Source: Bipolaris cookei
Lineage: Eukaryota > Ascomycota > Dothideomycetes > Pleosporales > Pleosporaceae
Length of the DNA: 64,000 bases
Assembly (NCBI GenBank): GCA_002286855.1
Contig: NRSV01000054.1
Coordinates: 174,908-238,907, forward strand
Direction of reading: 5' to 3'
The notes under the pieces are model-generated. The model searched no databases. It saw nothing but the letters and a program-made list of their open reading frames with translations, and was not told the DNA's origin. Position numbers and translations under genes: made by a program. Positions 33,946 to 45,965 of the stretch are shown here, piece after piece (the first letter of the stretch is position 1; each line of letters opens with the position of its first letter).

Positions 33946-35355
33946 TCATCGGTCGGAAGAATATTGCAGGTTGACTCTCCGAGAGCCGTTGATGCTAGTT
34001 CGAGGAGAGGTGTTCAACACAAAATCGGGAATCGGAGGTGTAATCGCGCGGCTTGGAGGCGAAGGGCTCCTTGAATTGGACCCTATACTTCCTGGACGAT
34101 CGCGGGTAAAGCTCCTGGTATGGCGGAGGCTATTGATCGTGTTCGTCTGGCTCAGTTGACTACTCGATCTCATCCGGTTGAATGATCGCGGGGGGCATGC
34201 AATCGCCTGGTTCGAATAAGGGCTAGCCATGATGCTAGTGCCTGGGGTAGCGGCTGGAGGTGGCAGCCCTGATGGACTTTCCGACCTAAACAGTGGATGA
34301 ATATGAGCTTCACTGACGGCAGGGCTAGGTGGTCGAGAGACGTCTGGCATCATCCTGGGAGGCGGACACAACTCTTCATCGTCTTCCTCTGGAAGCTCGG
34401 AAAGGAAAGAACCGTCCAGGGCCCGAGCAAGTGAGTTTGGTCGGCTTCCAGGAATGGGCTCCAAGGTCGTGCCCTTGTATGGCATCGTTTGCTGCAGGAC
34501 AACGTCGCGTGTTGGAATAATTACGCCACTAGTATCCCAACTATCGAATCCGTCCGAGTGTGAGATAGTATCCGTGGATTGCCGATTTGAGTAAATGCTA
34601 GGGGCTGCATCTCGGCTAAATGATCGCTGGCTGATCAGAGTAGTGCGTGATGTAACGGGTCGCACTACATGACGAAGCGATTCTCGGAATGATTTAAGTG
34701 ACTTTGACGACTGAATAGACAGGGTAGGCGAGGGCAGTGATCCCATAGCCTCCGGGCGATGGTGAGCAGCTAGTGGCGATGACGGCTCAACGGCTTTGCC
34801 TAAGAACAAGTCGCTGGGGCGGTGTGCTCGCAGCTCACTTATGACGGAGTCTCGGGGGCCGGACGTAACGACAGTTTGAACTTTTGGGGCCTTACGATTC
34901 CACAGAGGGGAAGTGTACAGAACGACTTGGCTGACACATGAGATGATCCATAGCGCTACTTGTGCAGAGATATGGCTGCTCCAGTTCGAGACAGGCGCAA
35001 CCGGAGAGGCAGCAGTGATCTCGTCCCATCTCGGCTTGATCACGATGATCAATACGAGTGAGAGGGTCAATGCCACACTTGATAGTAGAATGCTGATGGC
35101 TATGAGAGCCTTTCTTGCTTTCCCTGATCGCTCGAGTGCGCCGCGTACGTTCCCGACATTATGGAGAGTATAGAAACCAATGCAGCAGAGGGAGACGAGA
35201 TCGAGTGTACCTGCCGTGGCAGCGATGCTGGCCAAGGAAGAGTGAGTAGATGACAAGGACGCCGCATCCAATATGGATAAGACTCCATCAACTGTTGTGC
35301 TTGACCAGGCAACAACACCAACAAGCGCAAGGTAGAATTTTCGAGACTGTAACAT
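33946..35355 (-). CDS. Four-TM membrane protein with long serine-rich cytosolic tail
   Basis: Minus strand, 469 aa from the first ATG of the frame at 35355 (MLQSRKFYLALVGVVAWSS). Four hydrophobic segments are visible at about residues 6-28, 45-65, 84-108 (LLSSVALTLSLVLIIVI) and 131-150. They are followed by a ~310-residue hydrophilic tail rich in Ser, Pro and Arg with many SP/RxxS sites, an acidic ELPEEDDEELCPPP patch and a basic RPGSIGSNSRSPSPPSR end. The frame is open about 265 nt further upstream without an ATG, so an additional 5' exon is possible. The layout resembles fungal plasma-membrane or cortical proteins with phosphorylated tails, but I do not recognise the family. No neighbour suggests a role. 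Confidence 0.7.
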   Translation of the reverse strand: MLQSRKFYLALVGVVAWSSTTVDGVLSILDAASLSSTHSSLASIAATAGTLDLVSLCCIGFYTLHNVGNVRGALERSGKARKALIAISILLSSVALTLSLVLIIVIKPRWDEITAASPVAPVSNWSSHISAQVALWIISCVSQVVLYTSPLWNRKAPKVQTVVTSGPRDSVISELRAHRPSDLFLGKAVEPSSPLAAHHRPEAMGSLPSPTLSIQSSKSLKSFRESLRHVVRPVTSRTTLISQRSFSRDAAPSIYSNRQSTDTISHSDGFDSWDTSGVIIPTRDVVLQQTMPYKGTTLEPIPGSRPNSLARALDGSFLSELPEEDDEELCPPPRMMPDVSRPPSPAVSEAHIHPLFRSESPSGLPPPAATPGTSIMASPYSNQAIACPPRSFNRMRSSSQLSQTNTINSLRHTRSFTRDRPGSIGSNSRSPSPPSRAITPPIPDFVLNTSPRTSINGSRRVNLQYSSDR

Positions 35356-36964
35356 GACTGATAGAAGAAGTAGGCCTTGGTCCGGAAGGACTTGCAAGTA
35401 CTGTCGAGGTACGGGCAAGCGGCCTCGGAAGGCTTCGGAGGAATGGTCGACAAAGAGGTTGCAGGATCTTGCAGCAGGGTAGATATTAAGACGGCAGCAA
35501 GTAGGATGATAATATAGCACCAGCTTGCCCAAAAAAGAAATGGTTGTCGATTGGCGGTCGACCTCTTGGGGAAAGCGAGGAGGATGAGGCAATGTAAGAG
35601 GAACTGTTAGGATGAGATACAAAAAGCCCCCAGTCTTGTTGCTGTGGGGAGGCGCGAAACAGAGCAGACGCGGAGGTAAACGCGTTCGAGGAAATGATGC
35701 GGCTGTATAGGTGCAGGCACTATAGCTGGGTGAACCGTTTATGGGCCGTAGCTGACACTGGTCTAGGCCAGATATGGCGAGTGTCCGTAGAGATGGGTGG
35801 TCGGGGTGGTGAGACTAGAGACAATGACGAAGGAGAAGAATGAGGGTATGGTTGGGGACTGGCTGAGAGCCACAGGGGCGAATGCAGGACAAGCTGACGG
35901 CGTAAAGAAGGTAGGGAAGGGTGTGGGGAGGGACAAGAAGTAATAATAAATTCAGAGCCGGTGCAGAAGGCGGATGTGGGTGGCCCATTGTTTCGTGGGC
36001 AGGCCTGTAACACGCGTAGGACGGACGGGGAAATCCCTACTAGCATGTTTAGGCGAAGACAGGCATACATCGAGCGAGCATTACACAGCACCACGACGCC
36101 AGGACGCATGATTACCGGAGCTTGAAGCACGTCCGCATCCGCGCAACTTTAACATTATCGACTGCAGCCAGTTGGCCCAGGGGCGGTGAAGGGAGCACGA
36201 GGATCATCTGAATCAGGCTGGCAACCCTTGGGCTGCACTTGAGGCGAAAAGGAAAACGGTTTGTCTTTTCGAAACACGAGGGGCAGCGACCAATGGGAAA
36301 CCGAGACGGACAGGCAGCTGAAGGGTTGTAGGGCGGTGGAAACGGTGCCAGGGCCTAGCTGTCATAGTCTGTAGTGTGGAGCTGCGGTAAGTTTAGCCCT
36401 TCATTTCCTCACGCGTTGTTTTGGCCTTGTTTTCGGCAAAAGCACAACAAACAACCCTGAAGAGCAGGGCTGGGCGGATGAGCCTTGTTCAATGACGAGC
36501 TCCCGTACCCAGCTTGTACGTGAACTATGTAGTAAGCAGGGCACGATGCGCGAAATGGGGGACAGGTATGTAGGACCGTCGATAGCGTGCCTTGTGCAGT
36601 GCAGCGTGCAGTACAGCCATGACAGCACATGCAGTTGGCGAAAGTCGCACTACGGGCGTGGCGAGTCCGTGAAACAACATTCTCGCCTCATGACGGTCTA
36701 AGGCGACTCATGGGCGATTGAAACAGAAAAAGACGATGCGGCGGACGTGCAGTCGCTGGATGGGCGATTTGATGTGTGATGACAACAGTCCGGCCAGTTT
36801 TTTGGAGTGGTGTTGACGCGTGCCATGGTGGATGCGCGCCGGGGGGCAGGCGGACGGATGCCAGCAGCGCTAGGCCGGGGTGGAGATGAGGACGCGGGCC
36901 ATTCTCTCTGCTGTTGCGTCACTGCCGGGCGGGCAGGCCGTTCTGGCCGTTGGAGGGGTGGAAA

Positions 36965-36991
36965 GTACATGTGTAATACAAACACATGTAC
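36965..36991. repeat. Perfect 10-bp inverted repeat, 7-nt spacer
   Basis: GTACATGTGT and its reverse complement ACACATGTAC are separated by 7 nt, about 570 bp upstream of the RAD23 start. It could be a dimeric regulator site or a small hairpin; its function is unknown. Confidence 0.7.
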
Positions 36992-37204
36992 ATGTAGTAA
37001 GTTGGTGGATACGTACATGCGCGTGGGTGGTTGTGTGCTCGTATGAGTCGTAGGTTTGTACTATGCGAAGGCCAGTGACTCGCCATCACGTGAGACACCT
37101 GTTCGCCTCGTCGATTACATGCGTGCGGTAGTCTACTACGCGCCTCAGGAACGTCCCCTTAGCGCTGCGCCACTCGCCGCCGCGGCGAGCTGTGGCGGTG
37201 CACC

Positions 37205-37250
37205 TGTGTGTCTGTGTCTGTGCCTGTGTCTGTGTCTGGGTCTGTCTGTC
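37205..37250 (+). repeat. TGTGTC/TGTC minisatellite upstream of RAD23
   Basis: About 46 nt of imperfect TGTGTCTGTGCC units, roughly 310 bp ahead of the RAD23 start codon. Confidence 0.8.
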
Positions 37251-37556
37251 AAAGAAGGTCCCACTCAGCTGATTGACGACGAGAGATTCTGCCTAACCAG
37301 CGCAGCACACTTCTATTGCCTTCACAAGCAGACCATCGACCAAGCATAAACACCCGTAACTTGGATACATAGCCGACGTGCAGCCTGCTTCCCTCCTGTC
37401 TGCCTCTCTACCTTTGCCATCGCCCTCTGCCTGCCACCACTACTGCTTTCCACTGCGCCATCGCGCCAAGACCAGCTTCATCATCCCCACCTCACCTACA
37501 AGAGCACCCCGCCCACCCCAGCGCCATCTTCAACCACCCACGCACCAACCGCCAAG

Positions 37557-38932
37557 ATGAAGATCACATTCAAGGTACGCGTCTGCTCGAGCCAGCGGTG
37601 CCCGAGAGCCCTAGCTGACGCCCGTGCAGGACCTGAAGCAGAACAAGTTTGTCATCGAGGCCGAGCCTTCAGAAACGGTATGCAGCGCCCGCCACGCCTT
37701 GCACATGGTACTGGCCATGGCACAGCTGACATATACACCAGATTGGTGCACTCAAATCCAAGATCCAAGCAGAAAAGGGCTGGGAAGTCCCCCAGCAAAA
37801 GCTCATCTACTCCGGTAAGCTTGCACAGCTTTCTACCATGCCCATGACCACCACGATCGCTGATACAACCTAACAGGCAAGATCCTCCAGGATGCCAACA
37901 CGGTCGAGTCGTACAATATTGAGGAGAAGGGCTTCATTGTCTGTATGGTTTCCAAGCCAAAGGCCGCTCCTGCTGCATCCACAAGTAAAGCTGCGCCTTC
38001 GACACCTGCTCCCGCACCAGCCCAAACACCCTCAGCCCCCCAAGCTCCCACTCAATCATCAACCACGCACAACGCCCCAGCTACACCTTCGCCCGCACCT
38101 GCACAGGCATCGGGCGAGCGCTTCAATGACCCATCGGCGCTGACCATGGGTGGCGAGCGTGAGGCCGCTATTGCCAACATGGAAAGCATGGGTTTCGCGA
38201 GGGCTGACATTGACCGGGCCATGCGCGCAGCCTTCTTCAACCCCGACCGCGCGGTTGAGTACCTGCTGACGGTAAGACGAGTGGCGCTCCAGCTTAGTTA
38301 AGTTTATTCTAACCTTCGTCTAGGGCATTCCCGACAGCGCACTACAGGAGCAGGCGCAACAAACACAAGCCCGCGCACCCAACTCGCCCACGCCTGCTGG
38401 CGGAAATGCGGGTGCGACGTCTGCGCAAGCTAACCCTTCGTCTGGAGGCGATGAACCCATGAATCTGTTCGAGGCCGCCGCGGCTGCCCAAAATCGGGGT
38501 GGTGCTGGCGGTGCTCGCTCTGGTGGTACTGGAGGTGCTGGTGCCGGCGCTCTCAATGCCAACTCTCTCGACTTCTTGCGCAACAACCCCCAGTTCCAGC
38601 AGCTACGACAGGTGGTGCAACAGCAGCCTCAAATGCTTGAGCCCATCCTGCAGCAAGTCGGCGCAGGCAACCCACAGTTGGCTCAGATGATTGCATCCAA
38701 CCCGGAGCAGTTCCTGCAATTGCTCGCAGAGGATGCAGATGAGGACGCGCCACTGCCACCGGGCGCGCAGGCCATCTCCGTCACGGAAGAGGAGCGCGAG
38801 GCTATTGAGCGCCTGTGTCGCCTCGGGTTTGAGCGTGATCTGGTTATCCAGGCATACTTTGCGTGCGACAAGAACGAGGAGCTGGCCGCCAACTTTCTCT
38901 TCGACCAGCCTGATGATGCTGACGACCAGTAG
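37557..38932 (+). CDS. RAD23: UV excision repair / proteasome shuttle protein Rad23
   Basis: Rad23 stabilises Rad4/XPC in nucleotide excision repair and carries ubiquitinated proteins to the proteasome. Five exons (37557-37574, 37630-37677, 37742-37814, 37877-38271, 38324-38932) give 380 aa. An N-terminal ubiquitin-like domain (residues 1-76, starting MKITFKDLKQNKFVIEA, with LIYSGKIL) is split by three introns, a pattern common in this family. A Pro/Ala/Thr linker follows, then UBA1 (residues ~140-180, NMESMGFARADIDRAM), the Rad4/XPC-binding domain (~259-317, FLRNNPQFQQLRQVV) and UBA2 (~334-375, ERLCRLGFERDLVIQAYFAC). All four modules are present and in order. The first exon is only 18 nt. 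Certain. Confidence 0.97.
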
Positions 38933-39464
38933 TCACTTTTAGCTCTTTGTGCCATGACTGTGCGACATCACCATACCCAACACATCCGTTTCTCCGTCCG
39001 ATATCATGGTTACAGTGGCACACCAAGACTCCTCTTTCAAATGGACAAAAATCCATGTCGAGTTGATTGCCGTCGGGCGGTCCAATGCAGTGCTTTGGTC
39101 GCGGGTTGCGGCTTTCGATAGTTCCATTGCTTTTCTATGATATATAATACCTTCCGAATGGGGTACGAGTAAGGAGCTGGGGCCTGCTGGATTTGTGGCA
39201 TGTAGATGGACCAGCAGATGCTTGCTAGGCGGAGGAAATAGCTTATCAATAGAAAAAATCAGTCCATTGTTCATTTCGGGGTCCAGAATGAAGTGATTTT
39301 TTTTTGGAAAATTTGTACGTGGACCATGTGAAATGTTGATGTAGAAACTTTTTATTCTTTGCATTGGAAGTCACTAAATAAATATTTTGTTGGTATCTAG
39401 TGAGAACTCACCCAACATACAACATGAATGAATGTATTGAGGAAGAAAGGAAGAAACAGAAAGT
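38933..39464. other. Convergent 3' intergenic region RAD23 / KRI1
   Basis: About 530 bp between two stop codons, AT-rich toward the KRI1 end. Nothing else seen. Confidence 0.4.
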
Positions 39465-41441
39465 CTAAAGCTCAATAGGAGCAAGCTTCCTCTTACGACT
39501 CCTCTTCTTCTTTTTCTTCTCTCCTTCAACAATATTGCTCTCGCTCTTTTCCTTCTTCTTCTTCTCCTTGACCGGACCATCACCAGTCGGTGCCGCAATC
39601 TCTTCACCAACAAGCGACTCAAACCCGCCCTTCGGTCCCTCGGCGTCACCAAACGTATCCTTGCGCCACTGCCTGATTCGTGCTTTCTTGCTCAGGAACT
39701 TCTTGTCCTTCTTTTTCTTAACCGGGTCACGGAAGGTAGCCAGTTTCTTGAGGCCCGCAAACTCGTTGAGGGCCTTGTCGTCTGCGAGGAGAATGTCGCG
39801 GGCTGTGAGGCCAAAGGATGTGGGTGATGTTTCGCGGTAGCGGAAGCGAGAGGCTGCCTTGGAGGGTTTGGCTGCGAGGGCAGCTTCGTATTCGAGGCTT
39901 TGGTTGACAAGGTTCTCGATCAAGCGGCGGTCGCGGCGCGCTGTTGATTTTGCTTCTGCGCGCTCTTGCTTGAGTTTCTTGGAGGATTTTTTAGTAGAGG
40001 TGCCGGTTGTTAGATCTTCTACCTCGTCATCATCGTCGTCTTCGTCGTCGGCGCCAGCGTCGGCCATTTCATCGTCGGAGGATAGGTTCGGTCGTTCTTC
40101 TTCCTCGTCGTCTTTGAAGTTGGGGACCAGATCCTTGATGTCAATATCGTCGTCAAACTTGGGCTTCTTTGGCTTCTTGCTCTTTTTGCCATCCTCTTCT
40201 TCTCCATAGTAGGCATCTCCAAAGCGCTTCTGCATCTCGGCGTCCCACTGCTCGTCCGACCAGTCTGCCTCCAGCACGTCTTTCCACTCATCTATGTTGA
40301 AATCTCTGCCGCTCAGTCCCCCTATCTTGCGAATCTGCTTAACCTTGTTCTCCATCTCTTCAACCTTGAGCTTGCGCAGTCGTGCAAGCTCCTGCTCCTT
40401 CTCTCTCTTCTCAGCTTCGCGCTTAGCCCGCGCAGCCTCGCGAGCCTTTCGTCGACTACTCTTTTCGTCTCGACGTACTGTAGTACTTGCGACGGCGTCG
40501 CGAGCATATGTCATAATCTTTTCGTTCGCGCCGGTAGTGTCCTCAAAGTATAGGTTGTACGAGTTCTCCCATTCATCAGCAGCAGCATCCTCGTCTTCGT
40601 CATCGGACTCGAGCGGTTGGAAACGGGCAGACTTGGTGGGTACCCAGGCGCGGGAAGCCATGAAGTTGGACAGAAAGGTTTCTGGGTCTTGGTCCGCCTT
40701 CTCAACGTCTTCTGCTGTGATCTTGGGCCGGTCGTCTTTGGGTTTCTCAGGCTTCTCCTTGGCAACGATAAAGTCATCGTCATCTTCACCATCAGCGGCA
40801 GCATCCAGAGCCTTGACAAAGTCCTGGCGAGCCTCTTCCTGCTCTTGCGCATATGTCTTTGGTGGCGCATCTTCCTCTTCTTCGATAGCGAATTTGCCTT
40901 CGAGGAGGTTCTTGGTATGATAATCTCTAAGTGTCATGGGCTTTTCTTTTTTCTTGTCTTCTGCTCCATCATCGCCCTCTTCGGGATCACGGTAGAACTT
41001 GACTTCCTTATTGTAGATGCGGGGGTCCTTTGCACGCAGAGCCTTGAGAGTGGCATTGACTTGTTCGTCGAGGTCTTCGTCGAGCAGATCAGCTGCATCA
41101 TCTTCTTCTACACCCTCCTCGGAGTCTTCCGACTCGTCATCGTCGCCGTTGGCGAAGGCCTTGTCTTTACCGTACTTTTCCTCGACTGTATCCAGTTAGC
41201 GGTAGAATGACAATGGGTAGGGTATCAGCATACGCCTAAACTGCTCTGCGCGCTTCTTATTGTGCTCGAATCGGCGCGCATAGTCCTCGTTGATCTTCAA
41301 CGATGCCTGGCCGTCGTCGGTGTCGGAGCCCTCGTCGTCGGTATTGTCGAGCAGCTTCGCCTTTTTAGCTGGCGGCTCAATGGCGCTGTTGAGCTCGCGC
41401 TTGGTACGGCTGGTAGTGGTTTTGTCCTTTGTGACCGCCAT
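39465..41441 (-). CDS. KRI1: Ribosome biogenesis factor Kri1
   Basis: Nucleolar protein needed for 40S ribosomal subunit assembly, working with Krr1 and snR30 in yeast. Minus-strand exons 41441-41234 and 41185-39465 with a 48-nt intron give 642 aa. The join produces RRFEHNKKRAEQFRLEEKYG, the family N-terminal motif. Central blocks are NKEVKFYRDPEEG, EKPMTLRDYHTKNLLEGKF and GGLSGRDFNIDEWKDVLEAD; the C-terminal part has RFRYRETSPTSFGLTARDIL and FLSKKARIRQWRKDTFG. Long Asp/Glu and Lys/Arg runs (including a KKKKKRSRKRK end) suit a nucleolar protein. It is divergent from the SIP3-like gene over a 315-bp shared promoter. Certain. Confidence 0.96.
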
Positions 41442-41756
41442 GTGGTGTGGCTCAAGATTGATGTCGGTGTTGGTGGAGTGGCTTGCTTGGTCACAAAATT
41501 TTGGTGGAGCAGGTGCTAGCGCGTGAACCCTGACGTTGGCCGCGGCAGTGACGACCCACGGCTGCATCCCAAGGGAACCCAGAGTTGGGTCCATGCATGA
41601 TCGGGACAGGACGACAAGCAGCACCACGCGACACTGTTTCCCCCCTCATGACTTTGGCCATGTATTATAGCCTCCTTGTTTACTTTCGCCCCAGCCTTTT
41701 GTAGATACCTGTCTCCGTAATCTTCTTTTCTTTTATAAGCGGAAGCGCCCGCACCC
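41442..41756. promoter_or_regulatory. Bidirectional promoter KRI1 / SIP3-like
   Basis: Only 315 bp separate the two divergent start codons, so core promoters of both genes must be packed here. No obvious TATA box; there is a TTTTATAAGC on the plus strand about 30 bp before the plus-strand ATG, which could be one or chance. Confidence 0.5.
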
Positions 41757-44700
41757 ATGGCTGAGGAGGAGCCACTGCAGCTCAGCGTAGAGCCGGTATC
41801 AAGGCCACTGGACTTGATGTATGTTGCGAGAGACTCCATGGGCTCCCTATTATACTTACAGCATGCAGACCAGTAGTAATTAAAGAAGCCGCTCTCGACT
41901 CACCCACCTTCCGCGCAACCGCTGTGCACTACGGCGACCAGATCGAACTTATAGAAAGATGGCTCGACTCCTTTGTCCGCGCCACATCGAGGCTTGCAGC
42001 CGAATGCAACAACATGCAGGCCCTTGTAGACACATATGTTCAAACTTCACATCCACCGCTACAGCTCTCTGAAGCTGTTGTCGACCACGACTACACAGTC
42101 CTGGCCCTCAAGCGCTTTGGCGAGGGGGCGCGCGAATATTGGAACAGCGCGCTGCGGTGCATGAAGCGCGCCGAGACGACCATGTGCGAGCCACTGCGAG
42201 CCTTCCTCTCCAATGACTTGCGCGTGTTGAAGGAAGCCCGCAAGAATCTAGACTCCACCCAGCGCATCTTCGATCTAGCCATCGCACGGTATGCAGGACA
42301 GATCAAGTCAAAGGAGGCTTCATCACTGAGAGAGGATGCTTTTCAGTTGCACGAGGCTCGACGGGCATACCTCCAAGCCAGCATGAACTTCTGTGTCCTG
42401 GCGCCTCAGGTGCGCTTGACCTTGGACAAGTTACTCGTCAAGATTGTGCATGAGCAGTGGCGTGAGATGAAGTCCGGAACCGAATCGTCTGCAAAGGGCT
42501 TCGCTAGTTGGACGTCGGATGTTGAGCGTGTGCGCGGCTGGAGCAAGGAAATGGAAAACGGCGAGCGTGTCTTCAAGAGAGAACTGCATCTTGCGCGACA
42601 GCAGATCGAGGCTGCTGCTGAAGTAAACGTACGACCGTCGCGAGATCTGGATTCGTACGCTGCTTCGACTGTTCCCTACCTCGGCACAGCAACCTCGACT
42701 GCCAATTTACAATCGCCAGCTAAGCCAGACCCCGGAAGTGAAAAGGCAGAAAAGCAGGGCTGGCTGTTCCAGCGCACAATCACGGGCAAACCTGCCAGGA
42801 CTTATTGGGTCAGGCGGTGGTTCTTTGTCAAGAACGGCATCTTTGGTTGGTTAACACAAGGAACACGATCCGGTGCTGTCGAAGAATCTGAGAAGATCGG
42901 TGTGTTGCTCTGCGGTATTCGACCTGCATTTACAGAGGAGCGACGCTTCTGCTTTGAAGTAAAGACAAAGGACACCACCATCCTCCTCCAAGCGGAGACA
43001 CAAAACGACATAACCGAATGGATTTCTGCCTTTGAGGTTGCCAAGCGCAAGGCGCTAGAAGATACATCCAAAGACCTGTCTGGTGCTGGTTCCATCGACG
43101 CCGCATTCTCCATCAGCCCGCCTGTAGCCCCTGAATTTGCCGCAAAGACTTCCGAAGGCAATGTAGGTCTTCCTGGTGACGATACCGCCAACACGGATCG
43201 CCCTGACACTCTTGGTCCTCCAAGTGCTGATGGCCTCGCGACACGTGGAAGTTTTGATGTGACTAGGCGTGCTACTGGACTCGAAGGTGATAGCAGCCGT
43301 CGCGATCACACTGCCCGAATTATGGAGAAGCTTGACCTTACTCGAAAATCAACAGTCGGCCCCCAGCTTAGCGGAAACAATCCTTCTTCCGCAAGTGGCG
43401 GTATTGCCAGCCTCATATCTGCCAGCCTTGCTTCAGCTAGTCATAATCTTGTACAGGTTGGACAAATTACAGCACCTGCAGTCGGACTTCCTGATACTCG
43501 GCTCATCATGGGCCAGACGCTCCCTCACACGACACTTGCTCCTTCTACGCTTGCCAGTCCACCAGCACCAACAAACCTTAGCAAAGCTGCGGTTGCTGTG
43601 AGCGGCGAGCGCGGTCTTGGTACTGGTCGTTCGGGCAACATGCCTGGTGGACTAATGGCCAACTTATGGGGCTCAGTCAATTGGGGGTATGTTAATATTC
43701 TAGGCAAAGAGGAATCCAACACCCGTGATCGCATTCAAATCAGACCTCCAAGCTCACCAGATCCTTCTTCTGGCTTCATGTCTGATGACAAGAAAGCCGG
43801 AGTAGGAGGCGCACCAGCAGTTGCGGCCAGTGTAGTGCATCGCAAATCAGCTAGTATGGGTAGTCTTATGCTCACTGCTCCCAACCAGGACGTGGTGGAT
43901 GAGGATGAATTCCCAAGCTCTTATCCTCTCGCTCTACGTATGCAGGATGCTCAGTTTCGCATACTTTTCCCTACAGTACCACGGTCAGAGAAAGTAGTTC
44001 TAGTGTTCCGTGCAGTATGGAACCCAACAGACCTGCAAGAGTTTCCAGGTCGCGTCTACCTCACAACCAAGAACATCTACTTTTACAGCAACCACCTGGG
44101 TCTTGTTCTCGTAACTGGTATCAGCATGTCCTTAGTTGACGAAGTCACTGCTGCACCTGGCAAAGACTGTGATTTCTTATTCCTCCACTTCAAACCTGGC
44201 GCAAGGCAAGATGGCGCTACCAGACTTACCGTAAAGACCTTCCTCGAGCCTTTGAGGTTGCTTTTGCGACGCCTAAATTTCCTCGTTCGCAATGCAGCCT
44301 CAGGCGAGCATAGCCTCGAGGAAACAGTCAAGAGGCTGCTCAAGATGGAAATTGATGAGGGCCAGCACTCAGCGGCTGAAGAAGGTTGGGAAGATGTTGC
44401 TCCAGACACGCCTGTTGATCCAGGATATGGTGGAAAGAACATAAAAACTAGTCTGCGCATTGACGGCAACTTGTTTGGACCATCTGGTGCAAATATCAAC
44501 AGAAATGCCACCAAGTTCAAGTTGCCCAGTCACCCTGTAATATTTTCTCCGGCTGGCATGACGCAGGTGGCAGTGGAGAAGGAATACGAAATTAGTGCAA
44601 AGGGGTTGTTCCATATCCTTTTTGGTGACAAGAGCGCTGTTTTCCAACTGTTGTATCGCGAACGAAGAGCGTCGCGCATTGTGCAGGGTCCATGGACCGT

Positions 44701-45965
44701 AAGTGACAAGAGCCTCCAGCGAAGAGACTTTGAGTACGAGATTGCACAGCCAGGCAAGAATGGAGCCATCATCATCAACGACTACCAAATAATTGACGTG
44801 CTCAACGATCACCTCTGTTACGTCGTATCTGACCGGAAAACTCCCTGGTATCTACCCGGTCACGAGCGCTTTGTATTGGTCAGTAAGATTGTCGTCACGC
44901 ACGTCTCGAAAGCACGATGCAAGCTCGCTATCCATACAAAAGTGGACTGGAAACGCAACCCGAGGTTCGCGAAGAAGCTTATCGAGCGCCAAGCTTTACA
45001 GGATCTGGAGCTTGAGGCACAAGATCTTGTGGATGTGGTCAACGACCAGGTCGCAAGGCTTGGCCACAATAGGAATACAAACAAGGTCGTCAATATCTTT
45101 GGCCAGATTGGTGCGCAAACGCAAGCTGTACAGCTGGATGCACAAGACATTCCGCCACCTAACCGACCTCGAAAGTTCAAGCTACAACCACAAACAACGG
45201 GGTCCTTTGTTGCGCGGCTCATCGGCAACATTGTCATCAGTGTGATCTCAACTGTTATGAGCTGGATATTGGCGATCGGTGCTGGGCTAGGCAAGGTTAT
45301 TTCAGCACACACCTTGCTCTTTGGTCTCTTGCTCTTCAGCGGCGGAGTCAATTTATTTTATACTTCGCTGGACAGCTGGACATGGTGGCACGAACGAGGC
45401 GCCGCAAACTACATGTTGCGCTTGGGAGTCGGCCCATCGACCAGCATGACGCGCTCAATCTACATTCGCGACATTGAAGACGCATTCCTCAATCCTAACG
45501 CCACCAGCATCAAGTTATCAGCGCCTGTCCACAATGCTGATAACAAATGGTACGTTACTCAGATCTTACATACGTATACAAACTATAGCTAACTTCTGCC
45601 ACAGCCACCAAACCTTCACCAAACTCCTCCATGATCCCTTTTCCACAAACCCCTACCACACCTTTTTCAAAACCCCAACTCAAAGCACACAGCGCCTGCA
45701 CCGCACACGCCAAAACCTCGGATCCCACCGTCACGACCTCCTCGTTGCCCTGCGTATCGTCAATCGCATTGAAAAGGAAGTCGTAGAAGCAGAGTACGCA
45801 AATTGGCTCCTTGATGAGACCCACAAGTGTGGTAAGGTGGGGAAACTACTAGAGAGTGCGGCGAAGCAGGGCAAGGGAAATCAGGTGGAGGAGTGGGTGA
45901 AAGGGTATTGTGGGGACTGTGAGAGGAGTTTGAGGGGCGTGGAGGAGGGGAGAGGGTTGTTGTGA
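41757..45965 (+). CDS. SIP3: SIP3/LAM-type sterol-transfer protein (BAR-like, PH, GRAM, VASt, TM)
   Basis: ER protein expected at ER-plasma membrane contact sites; proteins of the yeast SIP3/YSP1 (Lam3/Lam1) group move sterols through the VASt domain. Exons 41757-41818, 41869-45549 and 45605-45965 give 1367 aa. Domains in order are a BAR-like helical region (residues ~40-280), a PH domain (~315-415, GWLFQRTITGKPARTYWVRR), a long Ser/Ala linker, a GRAM domain (~710-830, RVYLTTKNIYFYSNHLG), a VASt domain (~900-1065, with GMTQVAVEKEYEISAKGLF and LLYRERRASRIVQGPW) and two hydrophobic segments at ~1133-1185. The tail ends in a helical segment. The first exon (MAEEEPLQLSVEPVSRPLDL) joins in phase to IPVVIKEAALDSPTFRA, the conserved start of the family. 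The 55-nt last intron is required because the read-through frame stops. Confidence 0.9.

Larger units (their letters stand above)
35356..37556. promoter_or_regulatory. Divergent intergenic region four-TM gene / RAD23
   Basis: About 2.2 kb. It holds a perfect inverted repeat (36965-36991) and a TGTGTC repeat near 37205, both listed separately. The ORFs of 60-136 codons here are low-complexity and on both strands; I do not support any as a gene. Confidence 0.45.

Noticed and set aside
34205..34235. GGTTCGAAT resembling a tRNA T-loop
   Set aside because: It lies inside the coding sequence of the four-TM gene and no cloverleaf can be drawn around it.
35356..35622. N-terminal extension of the four-TM protein
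   Set aside because: Open without an ATG (TTG only); kept as a remark about a possible missing exon.
35720..36130. 136-codon minus-strand ORF upstream of the four-TM gene
   Set aside because: Low-complexity Pro/Ser sequence, no family motif, located in promoter DNA; no splice link to the gene below it could be found in phase.
40294..40920. 208-codon plus-strand ORF within KRI1
   Set aside because: It is the antisense shadow of the acidic/basic KRI1 coding sequence; Ser-rich composition follows from Glu/Asp codons on the other strand.
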